A stretch of DNA of 64,000 nt. Origin: JASHVB01 sp035523995. GTDB taxonomy: Bacteria > Pseudomonadota > Alphaproteobacteria > Acetobacterales > Acetobacteraceae. Position 1 is the first letter of the stretch. Each line of letters starts with the position of its first letter. The notes under the pieces are model-generated. The model was not told the DNA's origin, searched no databases, and saw nothing but the letters and a program-made list of their open reading frames with translations. The translations under genes and the position numbers were made by a program. Location of the stretch: positions 1-64,000 of the forward strand of contig DATKPQ010000061.1 in the NCBI GenBank assembly GCA_035523995.1. The letters run 5' to 3'. Shown piece after piece: positions 50,568 to 58,896 of the stretch.

Positions 50568-51756
50568 CCGCGACGCACTGATCACGGGTATCGGCCTGAT
50601 TTCGTCCCTGGGCGAAGGTCCGGACGCGACCTGGGCCGCGCTGGATGCGCCCAGCGGGGCCCAGCATGGGTTCCAGCCGGTGCTGGATACGACCCGCTTT
50701 GCACCCTGGCCTGTGCACCCGATGCTGAACCTGGAATGGGAACGCCAGATTCCCCGGCGCGAGCAACGGCAGATGGAGCCGTGGCAGCGGATCGGGGTGT
50801 ATGCGGCGGGGCTGGCGCTGGACGCAGCGGGCGCGAAGAGCGACGCCGCCCTGCTGGAAGGCATGGATATGATCGTCTCGGCCGGCGGCGGTGAACGCGA
50901 CTACGCCGCCGACGAGGGGGTCATCGCCGCCCTGCGCAACGCCGCCGATCCGGGCGCGCTGCTGAACGAGCGCTTGCTCTCGGACCTGCGCCCCACCTTG
51001 TTCTTGGCCCAGCTTTCCAACCTGCTCGCGGGCAACATTTCGCTGGTGCATGGGGTCGTCGGCTCGTCCCGTACCTTCATGGGAGAGGAAGCCGCCGGCA
51101 CCGACGCCGTGCGCACCGCCTGCGCCCGGATCGCCGCCGGCCAGGGCGATCTTTTCCTGGTCGGCGGATCGTATAATGCCGAGCGTCCGGACGTTCTGCT
51201 GATCTATGCGGCGGGTGGTGCCCTGCGGCAGGAACCGTTTGCGCCGGTCTGGGAACGGCAGGCAGCGGGCGGGGGGATGGTGCTCGGGTCTGTCGGCTGC
51301 TTCCTGGTGATCGAAAGCCGCGCCCATGCGACGGCACGCGGCGCGACACCGGTCGCCCGGATCGCCGGCGTGGTGACAGACCGTTGCCGCCGGCGGCCCG
51401 GCGAGGCAGCGCAGGTCGCCGCTCGGCAGCTTGCGGCGCTGCAACCCGCGCTGGACGCGGCCAGCACGGCGGTGATCTCGGGCGCGAGCGGCGTGGCGCC
51501 CACAACGGCAGAGGAGGCAGCGTTCCTCCGGGACCTGGGCCTGCCGGTACGCGCAGCCGCGACCGCGTTGGGCCATTCCTTAGAGGCTGCATTTCCCGCC
51601 AGCCTCGCCTTGGCAGCGATGGCTGTCGCTCGGGGCCGATTGTTCCATTCCCTGGAACAAGCCGAGGCCCCGATGGACGCCGGGCTGCGGCAGGTGCTGG
51701 TGACGTCCTGGGGCCTCTGGCGCGGCGAAGCGATGGCGCTGGTGGATCGGGCGTGA
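50557..51756 (+). CDS. Ketosynthase-like protein lacking the active-site triad (FabF2XL type)
   Basis: 399 residues from a GTG at 50557, with GGAGG about 10 bases upstream. It has the thiolase-like fold of 3-oxoacyl-ACP synthases (ALITGIGLISSLGEGPDATW; GNISLVHGVVGSSRTFMGEE). The Cys-His-His triad of FabF is not kept. By hand alignment the Cys position falls at Glu178, the first His motif is replaced by SGASGVAPTTAEEA, and only GHSLEAAFP remains of the second. This is the pattern of chain-length factors that pair with an active ketosynthase. The active partner is the gene 138 bases downstream. A heterodimer that sets C28 length is my inference. Confidence 0.85.
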   Translation: MAADRDALITGIGLISSLGEGPDATWAALDAPSGAQHGFQPVLDTTRFAPWPVHPMLNLEWERQIPRREQRQMEPWQRIGVYAAGLALDAAGAKSDAALLEGMDMIVSAGGGERDYAADEGVIAALRNAADPGALLNERLLSDLRPTLFLAQLSNLLAGNISLVHGVVGSSRTFMGEEAAGTDAVRTACARIAAGQGDLFLVGGSYNAERPDVLLIYAAGGALRQEPFAPVWERQAAGGGMVLGSVGCFLVIESRAHATARGATPVARIAGVVTDRCRRRPGEAAQVAARQLAALQPALDAASTAVISGASGVAPTTAEEAAFLRDLGLPVRAAATALGHSLEAAFPASLALAAMAVARGRLFHSLEQAEAPMDAGLRQVLVTSWGLWRGEAMALVDRA

Positions 51757-51765
51757 CCCAGGAGA

Positions 51766-51872
51766 CTCCCCCTTCCCTTGTGGCAAGGGGGAGGGGCGCG
51801 TACACCTGCAGCGCCAGGCGTGGGCGCACCCCTCCCCCTGACCCCTCCCACAAGGGGAGGGGGAGCCCCAAT
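51766..51872. repeat. Nested CCCTCCCC/GGGGAGGG palindrome
   Basis: A left block, CTCCCCCTTCCCTTGTGG, is nearly the reverse complement of the right block CCACAAGGGGAGGGGGAG. Each block also folds back on a neighbour, giving nested hairpins over about 105 bases. It separates the two ketosynthase genes and may weaken read-through between them. Confidence 0.75.
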
Positions 51873-51894
51873 GAGACCCGCGTGGAGCAAGCGA

Positions 51895-53172
51895 ATGACC
51901 GACCGGCCCCTTGATTCCCGCAATCGCCCTGTGGTGGTCGTCACTGGGATGGGCGTATTGACCTCGCTTGGCCAGGGGAAGGATGAGAACTGGCGCAAGC
52001 TGGTCGCCGGCGTGTCCGGCATCCATCGGATCAGCCGCTTTTCCATCGCCGGGATGCGCACCACCATCGCGGGCACGGTCGATTTCGTCCCCCTGGAGGA
52101 ACCCTCCGCCCCGGCGCTGACCGAAACGCTCGCCGCCCTGGCGGCAGAGGAGGCATTGGCCGAGTCTGGCATCGGCGCCCCTGGAGATTTTCCCGGCCCG
52201 CTAATGCTCGCGATGCCGCCAGTGGAGATGGAATGGCCGCAACGCCTCGCCGCGGCCGGCGCGGCCGAGGCCGGCAACACGCCGGTCACCTGGATGGATC
52301 TGGTCCGCGCGGCATCCGACGGCCGGTTCTCCTCCTGGTCCGAGCGTTTTCTATTCGGTTCTGTTTCGGAACATTTAGCCGAGCGCTTCGGCACCAAAGG
52401 TTCCCCGATCGCCACCTCCACCGCATGCTCTTCTGGCGCCACCGCGATCCAGCTTGGCGTGGAAGCGATCCGCCGCGGCGAGGGCGAGGCGGCACTGGTG
52501 ATCGGCACCGACGCCTCGGTGAACCCCGAAAGCCTGATCCGCTTCTCCCTGTTGTCCGCCCTGTCCACCCGCAATGACCCGCCGCAATCCGCCGCCCGCC
52601 CGTTCTCTCGCGACCGCGACGGCTTCGTGATGGCGGAAGGCGCCGGCGCACTGGTGCTGGAAAGCCTGGCGCATGCGCGAGCCCGCGGCGCCGAGATCCT
52701 GGGCGTGGTGGAAGGCTGCGGCGAGATGGCGGACGGCTTCCACCGCACCCGTTCCTCACCCGACGGCAAGCCGATCATCGCCTGCATGCGCCACGCGCTG
52801 GAGGATGCCGGCCTGTCCCCCGACGCCATCGGCTACGTCAACGCCCACGGCACCGGCACGCCCGAGAACGACAAAATGGAATGGCTGGGCCTGTCCGCCG
52901 TGTTCGGCGAGCGGGCGGGAACGCTGCCGGTGTCCTCCAACAAGTCGATGATCGGCCACACGCTGAGCGCCGCCGGCGCGGTGGAGGCAATCTTTACCTT
53001 GCTCTCGCTGCGCCATGGCGTGCTGCCGCCGACGATCAACTACGAAACGCCGGATCCCGCGTTGCCGATCGACTGCGTGCCGAATGTCGCACGGGAACTG
53101 CGGGTGACGCATGCAATTTCCAATTCGTTCGGGTTCGGCGGGCAGAATGCGTGCCTGGTGCTGGGGATCTGA
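51895..53172 (+). CDS. 3-oxoacyl-ACP synthase, FabF-like (FabF1XL type)
   Basis: 425 residues from the ATG at 51895, chosen because GGAG precedes it by 8 bases; the frame opens earlier across a palindromic repeat (ATG at 51871). The catalytic triad is complete: Cys178 in TSTACSSGAT, His318 in NAHGTGTPEND, and His355 in NKSMIGHTLSAAGA. It should condense malonyl-ACP with the growing chain on AcpXL. With the preceding triad-less homologue it would form an active/inactive pair. It is the last recognisable gene of the cluster; the alcohol dehydrogenase and LpxXL acyltransferase that follow in rhizobia are absent. Confidence 0.93.
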   Translation: MTDRPLDSRNRPVVVVTGMGVLTSLGQGKDENWRKLVAGVSGIHRISRFSIAGMRTTIAGTVDFVPLEEPSAPALTETLAALAAEEALAESGIGAPGDFPGPLMLAMPPVEMEWPQRLAAAGAAEAGNTPVTWMDLVRAASDGRFSSWSERFLFGSVSEHLAERFGTKGSPIATSTACSSGATAIQLGVEAIRRGEGEAALVIGTDASVNPESLIRFSLLSALSTRNDPPQSAARPFSRDRDGFVMAEGAGALVLESLAHARARGAEILGVVEGCGEMADGFHRTRSSPDGKPIIACMRHALEDAGLSPDAIGYVNAHGTGTPENDKMEWLGLSAVFGERAGTLPVSSNKSMIGHTLSAAGAVEAIFTLLSLRHGVLPPTINYETPDPALPIDCVPNVARELRVTHAISNSFGFGGQNACLVLGI

Positions 53173-53779
53173 CAACCTCGGCTGCTGCGTCCGTCAACCT
53201 CGTCCGCGAAGAGGGATCTGTCGAGAAGCGGTCGAACGCCGGGTACCATGGTGCCGCGAGAAACGGTAGTCGGCCTCGGCAGGTAGCCTGGTTCGCCGCG
53301 GGACTGTGCCAGACCGGCAGCCATCGCCACGGTTCTGCGCATGGCGGCCCTGCACATGCACCAACGTCATGTCCCCATTCGCAACCGTGCGACCCAAAAT
53401 CCAGCGGCAACGATTACGTGTCGGCGCCACGTCGTTCGCAGGAAGACTGGCCATGCGGCTCAATCCGATCTCGCGCCGGCCCGCAAGGGCACAATGCCGT
53501 GATGCACCCGGTCCCGACTGCCCCAGCTGTCCGGACCGTCAGGCGGTCGCCCCCTGTCTTTCGTTCCTGACGTCGAGGCAATCGCGCGACTGCATCGCTG
53601 CGCCGGCATGACTGACATAAGCCGTCTGCATTCCATGCACGCCGCTCATCGCTCTCTGCCAAATTCTCATTTGCGGCGGCGCGTCCTGCGCTGACATGTG
53701 CCACGCGAACCAGCACCAGAGTGGCCTGCGCCGGGGCCGAACAACAAATCGATAGAGCAATACCAAGGAGACCAGGCGA
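53173..53779. other. 607-bp interval with no supported gene
   Basis: Several 60-230 codon frames on both strands overlap one another here, and none has a good start site, codon bias or recognisable motif. I see no clear hairpin after the ketosynthase stop and no IS end. This is where rhizobial loci carry adh and lpxXL, and neither is present, not even as a fragment I can see. Confidence 0.45.
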
Positions 53780-54070
53780 ATGTTGAGCCAGGAAATTGCA
53801 TCGTCAGGCACCGATGGCGCGTTGGTCGAACCGCCCGCTGCACGAAACGCATTGCCGCAGCCGGCTTCGCTGCGAAACCCGCAGGACTTGCACTGGCCGA
53901 AAGGCGCATCCGGAGAGCATGCGAAGATTACCGAACTGATAGGCGAGATTTTGCCAACGCCTGAGCAAAGCCGCGCCGCGGCTTACGCCATGCTGGCATA
54001 TCTGTGGATCATGCAAGCCGTTCAACGCCGCATGCCAGTGCCCCACGCGCTTCAGCCGGTCCGATTTTGA
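53780..54070 (+). CDS. Small hypothetical protein
   Basis: 96 residues. A strong ribosome site, AAGGAG, stands about 10 bases before the ATG, which makes translation likely. The N-terminal half is polar (SSGTDGALVEPPAARNALPQ). The C-terminal half is predicted helical (EHAKITELIGEILPTPEQ, then AAAYAMLAYLWIMQAVQR). No family is recognised. It precedes a LysR regulator by 236 bases on the same strand. Confidence 0.5.
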   Translation: MLSQEIASSGTDGALVEPPAARNALPQPASLRNPQDLHWPKGASGEHAKITELIGEILPTPEQSRAAAYAMLAYLWIMQAVQRRMPVPHALQPVRF

Positions 54071-54306
54071 GCCATGGCACTGCCTGACGCCGTAGCCGCC
54101 GTTCGAATACGTGATGGCCGCCCGATCGGTTGCGTCACAGTTACTTACACTATGTGCCGCGCCGGCCGCCTACACCCGCGCTGCTCTCGCGTCTGTTGCC
54201 CCGCCGTGGCGTACGCGACAGGCAGGTTTCCGGTTTGCGTCGGAATAACCCGGACGTAATCGGCGTAGCAATACCGCCCAAGCGGCATGGAGATAGAGAA
54301 AAACCC

Positions 54307-55302
54307 ATGGATCTCTTCTGTGCACTGAATAATTTCATTCGGGTCGTGGAGACCGGTTCGTTCTCCCGCGTCGCGCGCGAATTGGATCTTTCCCATACCG
54401 CGGTGACGCGACAGGTGGCGCAGCTGGAACAACATTTCGGTGTGCGATTGTTACATCGCACCACACGACGGTTGAGCCTGACGGAAGACGGCGAGATCCT
54501 GGTCAATTACGCGCGTCGATTGCTGGACGAATCATCGGCAATGGAGAAGGAACTGGGCACCCACCGGAACGCGCCGTCCGGCCTGGTCCGGCTGGGAACG
54601 ATCATGGGTGCCGGTTTGTCCCTGGCCACCGATCTGCCGCAACTGCTGAGCAATCACCCGGGGTTGTCGGTTGAACTGGTCGTCTGCGACCATATCAACG
54701 AGATGGTGGAATCGCGTCTCGACCTGGCGATCTGCGACGGCGAGATTGCCGATTCATCCTTTATCGCACGCCAGATCGCACCGCTTGGATACGCCATTGT
54801 CGCCGCCCCGCACTATTTGGAACGTCACGGCGCGCCGAGTGCACCCGCGGAACTCGAGCGTCACACCTGCATCGTGCAGGACACCGATAACCGCCGCGGC
54901 TTCTGGCAGTTCAATGGACCGGAGGGACCAATCTCGGTGCCGGTTTCGGGCCAGCTTATCACCAACAATGAACGTGCCGCCCTGGTGATGGCGCGCAGCG
55001 GCTACGGCATCGCATACCTGCCCGATGCGCAGGTGCGCGAGGACGTTCTTGCCGGACGGCTGATCCGGCTGATGCCGCATTTCGAACCGAAGCCATCGAT
55101 GCTGTACGTGGTCTATCCCTCGCGGCGCCAACTGGCGCCACGTACGCGCGTGGTGCTGGAGTTCCTGATTCAGCAGGGGCGCCTGGCACGCAATGCAACC
55201 GGCTGGGAGCTTCCGGCGCCGCCACGACCGTGCGATGGCGTGCCGATCACGTCCATTGCCACGAAGGCAGTTACAGGCAGCAGAAGCACGGCCATAAATT
55301 GA
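54307..55302 (+). CDS. LysR-family transcriptional regulator
   Basis: 331 residues. The N-terminal winged helix-turn-helix is complete (NNFIRVVETGSFSRVARELD, then LSHTAVTRQVAQLEQHFGVR and LLHRTTRRLSLTEDG). The effector domain has the usual length and ends with FEPKPSMLYVVYPSRRQLAP, like the DsdC/GcvA-side CrgA-type branch. The C-terminus is extended by about 30 residues. No divergent target gene is adjacent; the next gene is a second LysR, 110 bases on. The start at 54307 is the natural MDLFCALNNF. Confidence 0.92.
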   Translation: MDLFCALNNFIRVVETGSFSRVARELDLSHTAVTRQVAQLEQHFGVRLLHRTTRRLSLTEDGEILVNYARRLLDESSAMEKELGTHRNAPSGLVRLGTIMGAGLSLATDLPQLLSNHPGLSVELVVCDHINEMVESRLDLAICDGEIADSSFIARQIAPLGYAIVAAPHYLERHGAPSAPAELERHTCIVQDTDNRRGFWQFNGPEGPISVPVSGQLITNNERAALVMARSGYGIAYLPDAQVREDVLAGRLIRLMPHFEPKPSMLYVVYPSRRQLAPRTRVVLEFLIQQGRLARNATGWELPAPPRPCDGVPITSIATKAVTGSRSTAIN

Positions 55303-55411
55303 CCGGACCTGTTTGGCCGGTTCTGCCGCTGCCACGGCCGGCGGCAGAACCGGGCCTGACAATTTTGTAAGTACAGGTTATAAGCCGGCCCCGGATTGGG
55401 CGGAGGCCGCG

Positions 55412-56314
55412 ATGAACTGGAATACGTTCGATCTGAATCTCCTGGTGGTGTTCGACGCCGTCATGCAAGAGAGAAATTTGACTCGGGCCGGCCAGAAGCT
55501 CGGGCTTAGCCAGTCTGCCGTCAGTCATGCGCTCGCCCGCCTGCGCCAAATGCTCAACGACGAATTGTTCGTGCGAAGCACCGACGGCATGCTGCCAACG
55601 CCGCGGGCCGAACGGATCTCGGGTCCAATCCACGAAGCCTTGCAGGGCGTGCGCGTTACGTTGGAGTCCGACGAATTCGATGCGGCCCAAGCAGAGCGGA
55701 CCTTTACCATCGCCGCCAACAATTACGCCGCGCTCGCGGTGGTGCCGGGGCTGGTGCACCGCGTGGCAAAATTGGCGCCTGCGGCTGTGCTCGAGGTCCG
55801 GCCCATCGGCATGGCGCCGGTCCTGGATCAATTGGACCGCGGCACGGTGGAACTGGCCTTGTCGACGCTGATCGACGGCGGCGAGCGGTTCAAGTGCGCG
55901 GGTCTGCTGGTCGATGAATTCGTTGCCCTGTTGTCGAACGATCTTGCCGTTGCTGAAGATACCGAGTTTTCGGTCGAGCAATTTGCGCAGGTGCCGCAGA
56001 TCGCCGTCACCTCCAGCGACGACAATACGGAGTTCGTCGACGAGGCGCTCGCCGGGTATGGGTTGTCGCGGCAGATCGTGACCAAGGTGCCGCTTCATTC
56101 GCTGTGGCCGGTGCTGATGGGCTCGGGGGCGCTCGCGGTGGTGCCGCGGCGTGTCGCCGCGGACGCCGTTGCGTTCCGCCCTTTGACCATGCGGCCGCTG
56201 CCGTTTCAATCGCCGCCTGTGTCACTGTCGATGATCTGGCACCGGCGGCTGGATCATGACCCGGCGCATCGGTGGCTACGCGCCACGCTGCGGGCATCCG
56301 TCACGGCCGTGTAG
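55412..56314 (+). CDS. LysR-family transcriptional regulator (NodD-like branch)
   Basis: 300 residues from the ATG at 55412 with GGAGG upstream. It starts MNWNTFDLNLLVVFDAVMQE, has AGQKLGLSQSAVSHALARLR as the recognition helix region, and continues DELFVRSTDGMLPTPRA, all typical of the NodD/NahR/LinR-like LysR subgroup. The effector domain is complete (GSGALAVVPRRVAADA). It is not a close duplicate of the preceding regulator. The iron exporter genes lie downstream on the same strand, 200 bases away, so a regulatory link is possible but not shown. Confidence 0.92.
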   Translation: MNWNTFDLNLLVVFDAVMQERNLTRAGQKLGLSQSAVSHALARLRQMLNDELFVRSTDGMLPTPRAERISGPIHEALQGVRVTLESDEFDAAQAERTFTIAANNYAALAVVPGLVHRVAKLAPAAVLEVRPIGMAPVLDQLDRGTVELALSTLIDGGERFKCAGLLVDEFVALLSNDLAVAEDTEFSVEQFAQVPQIAVTSSDDNTEFVDEALAGYGLSRQIVTKVPLHSLWPVLMGSGALAVVPRRVAADAVAFRPLTMRPLPFQSPPVSLSMIWHRRLDHDPAHRWLRATLRASVTAV

Positions 56315-56514
56315 ACCGGGACACGCGAGGCGAACATCGGCTGGATTCCGGCGCCCCATGGGGCGGGTATTTGCGCTTGTCCGATCGTGAGTAGCAGCGG
56401 CTCGTGATGACGGGATGTCATGAAACGGTGAATGTCTTGCATTTCCCGCGCGCCGGGTGCCTCGCTATTTGCTGCTTCAGCAAGCCCATCCGAGACTGGC
56501 ACCCGGGAGCAAAC

Positions 56515-57288
56515 ATGCCCGCGACGACTGCGATCGCACTGCCCGACAGCCTGCATGACCGCTCCCGCGACTCAGCATACCCTGCACGTGCGGCGCATCA
56601 TGCGGCGACCGCTTCGCTTGCCCTGGAAACCCGCCATCTCTCGCGCGCGGCCGCCGGAAAAGTCCTGCTGGATTCTGTCAGCGTCAGCATCGAGCCAGGC
56701 GAGATCCTGGCCGTGGTCGGTCCCAGCGGGGCAGGCAAGTCGACGTTCCTGCGTCTGCTGAACAGACTCGATGAGCCAACGAGCGGTAGTGTGCTGCTGA
56801 ATGGGGAGGACTACCGCGCCATTCCGCCGCGTGTGTTGCGGACCCGGGTCGGCATGGTGATGCAAATGCCTTACCTGTTTCCGGGAGCAGTGGCTGCGAA
56901 TGTCGCATTCGGCCCGGCGCAACGCGGCGAATCGCTGGATGCGGAACACATTGCCGGATTGCTCGAACGCGTGGGACTGCCCGGGTACCAGGATCGCGAT
57001 GTGCGCAACCTGTCGGGCGGCGAGGCGCAGCGCGTGTCGATCGCCCGCACGCTGGCTAACGCGCCGGACGCACTGCTACTGGATGAGCCGACATCCGCGC
57101 TCGACGAAGCGTCGATGCACGGCATCGAGGAACTGCTGCTGGGCATCGTCCAGGAACGCCAGATGACGACGGTCATCGTCACGCATAATCGGGCCCAGGC
57201 TGCTCGAATCGCCGGCCGCACCATGGTCTTGCAGGCTGGCAGGCTGATTGCGATCGGTCCCACCAACGAGGTGCTGCATGATTGCTGA
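56515..57288 (+). CDS. fetA: ABC transporter ATP-binding protein FetA-like
   Basis: 257 residues. Walker A is VGPSGAGKST, the signature LSGGEAQRVSIART and Walker B ALLLDEPTSALD; all are intact. The short protein and the FetB-type permease directly after it identify an iron-export ATPase rather than an importer. The ATG at 56515 follows GGGAGC; the frame is open to 56404 without support. The N-terminal 40 residues are a disordered extension before TRHLSRAAAGKVLLD. It overlaps the permease by 11 bases. Confidence 0.85.
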   Translation: MPATTAIALPDSLHDRSRDSAYPARAAHHAATASLALETRHLSRAAAGKVLLDSVSVSIEPGEILAVVGPSGAGKSTFLRLLNRLDEPTSGSVLLNGEDYRAIPPRVLRTRVGMVMQMPYLFPGAVAANVAFGPAQRGESLDAEHIAGLLERVGLPGYQDRDVRNLSGGEAQRVSIARTLANAPDALLLDEPTSALDEASMHGIEELLLGIVQERQMTTVIVTHNRAQAARIAGRTMVLQAGRLIAIGPTNEVLHDC

Positions 57289-58105
57289 TGTGTTGAATCA
57301 CCTTGGCGGCAATGTCCCGATTGGACTGGCGCAGGCCGCCGGCGCGATCGTGCTGTGCCTCGCCGTGATCGTGTTGTGCCGGCGGTTTGCCGTCCGCGTG
57401 GAACGCGAGGCAGTTGTGTCGATTGCGCGAGGCCTGGTGCAGATGGTCGCGGTCGGCATTGTTCTGGCGGTGTTGCTGCACGGCAGCCTGCTGGTCGGGC
57501 TGCTGATCCTGCTGGGGATGACATTCGCGGCGGCGGTCACCGCGGCGCGGCGGGCGCGGAACACGCAAGGCGCGCTGATGGTGTGTTTCTGGTCCATTGC
57601 CGCGGGGTCAGGCGTGGTGATCGCGGCGATGATCGCGATCGGCACGTTGCAGACGAACATCGCGATGCTGGTGCCGGTGGGCAGCATGATCATCGCCAAT
57701 GCGATGAATGCCTGCGCCCAGGCCGCGGAACGCTTCCGGGCGGAGGTGACGGCGCATGTCGGCCAGATCGAAGCGGGGCTGGCGCTGGGGGCGGATCCTG
57801 CCGTGACGGTCGCGCCTTATGTGCAGAGTGCGGTTTATGCCAGCCTGTTGCCGCGTCTGGATATGCTGAAGTCGCTGGGCCTGGTTTGGATTCCCGGCGT
57901 GATGGCGGGGATGATGGTATCAGGGGCGAGCCCGATTTATGCCGGCATCTATCAGTTCATTCTTGTGGTTATGATTCTGACTGCGTCGGGCATTGCGGGA
58001 CTTGTTGCTACCGTGTTGCTGCGGACGCGCGCTTTCTCGTCTGCCGCGCAGTTGACGCTGCTTGGGAACGCAGCGGCCGGTCCGGCTGCGGTGCAACGGG
58101 CCTAG
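57278..58105 (+). CDS. fetB: Iron export permease FetB-like
   Basis: 275 residues with about seven membrane segments. The family marks are FAAAVTAARRARNTQGALMV in the middle and LVWIPGVMAGMMVSGASPIY near the end. In E. coli FetAB exports iron and protects against oxidative stress. The start ATG at 57278 lies inside the ATPase gene (11-base overlap), so translation is coupled. An upstream in-frame start at 57248 would put it deeper inside fetA and is unlikely. Confidence 0.9.
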   Translation: MIADVLNHLGGNVPIGLAQAAGAIVLCLAVIVLCRRFAVRVEREAVVSIARGLVQMVAVGIVLAVLLHGSLLVGLLILLGMTFAAAVTAARRARNTQGALMVCFWSIAAGSGVVIAAMIAIGTLQTNIAMLVPVGSMIIANAMNACAQAAERFRAEVTAHVGQIEAGLALGADPAVTVAPYVQSAVYASLLPRLDMLKSLGLVWIPGVMAGMMVSGASPIYAGIYQFILVVMILTASGIAGLVATVLLRTRAFSSAAQLTLLGNAAAGPAAVQRA

Positions 58106-58163
58106 GTTGCGTGGTGCGATGGCAAAGCTGACAGTGCAATCGAGTGTTCCGTCGGCGGCGCCA

Positions 58164-58625
58164 TCAGCGCAACAGGCTCGACAGCGGCCGCGCCGTTCGG
58201 GGTGGCTGATTGTCGGTATGGCGGACGGCGATGAAAGACGCCGTGAAACCGGCCGGCGCGTTCGGACCGTGCGCGTTCACCCGAACGACCGTGCCGACCA
58301 ATGACGGCACCTGCTGGACGGCGTTGGGCCACACGTAACCGACCACGCCGCGATACTCGTAGCGCCAGCCGGCGGTTGCAGTGCCGTCCAGGCCCTCGCC
58401 GGTCAGCGTGAACTCCGGGCCGTTCTCGGTCGTCCCGAACGCGCCTGAAATGCGGAGAGCATAGCCGTTTTCCATGCCGAGCCCGCCTTCGACCCGGCCG
58501 TCATCAGATTGCTGAAGTTCGAATACCCCTTCGCCGAAGATGAGCGCGAGCGCCGCCTGCTGATCGTCACCGACAAGTTTCGCGAGGTTGCAATAGCTGC
58601 GATACGTCCAGCATCCGCTCAGCAT
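58164..58625 (-). CDS. Hypothetical protein divergent from the tyrosinase gene
   Basis: 153 residues; GAGG precedes the ATG at 58625. The protein has Trp/Tyr-rich beta character: NGYALRISGAFGTTE, GEGLDGTATAGWRYEYRGVV, then GYVWPNAVQQVPSLVGTVVR. It lacks a clear signal peptide and any motif I can name. The gene is divergent from the tyrosinase, with a 271-base shared upstream region, which raises the chance that the two are functionally linked. It is convergent with fetB. Confidence 0.65.
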   Translation of the reverse strand: MLSGCWTYRSYCNLAKLVGDDQQAALALIFGEGVFELQQSDDGRVEGGLGMENGYALRISGAFGTTENGPEFTLTGEGLDGTATAGWRYEYRGVVGYVWPNAVQQVPSLVGTVVRVNAHGPNAPAGFTASFIAVRHTDNQPPRTARPLSSLLR

Positions 58626-58896
58626 GGCTCACCTCGTATCCATTCGTGGCCAACGATCCTGCATGACTTGTGCGCCTCCTGGCTACTGATGGGGACAGGT
58701 TGTACCTGCCGCAGCCGCCAATAACGCTACAGTAACGCTTCAATCACCATGACGCCGGTTCCAGTAGACCTGCAACAAGCCGACACCGTTCTGTCGAAAC
58801 ATTGTTCTTTTCAGAAACTCACCAAAGGATTATCGTGCGTCAGGTCTCGATAATTGCCGGAACATGTGTCCGGCGACGGGGAGGAGGCTCGTCACC
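58626..58896. promoter_or_regulatory. Divergent region before the tyrosinase operon
   Basis: This 271-base gap lies between two divergent genes and should carry their promoters. It contains the AT-richer stretch cattgttcttttcagaaact (58800-58819) and a near-direct repeat ataacgctacag / agtaacgctt (58722-58740). I find no convincing promoter pair on either strand. Confidence 0.35.

Noticed and set aside
53306..53716. Possible remnants of lpxXL or adh after fabF1XL
   Set aside because: Translations in all frames of this stretch show no acyltransferase HxxxxD motif or dehydrogenase zinc motif.
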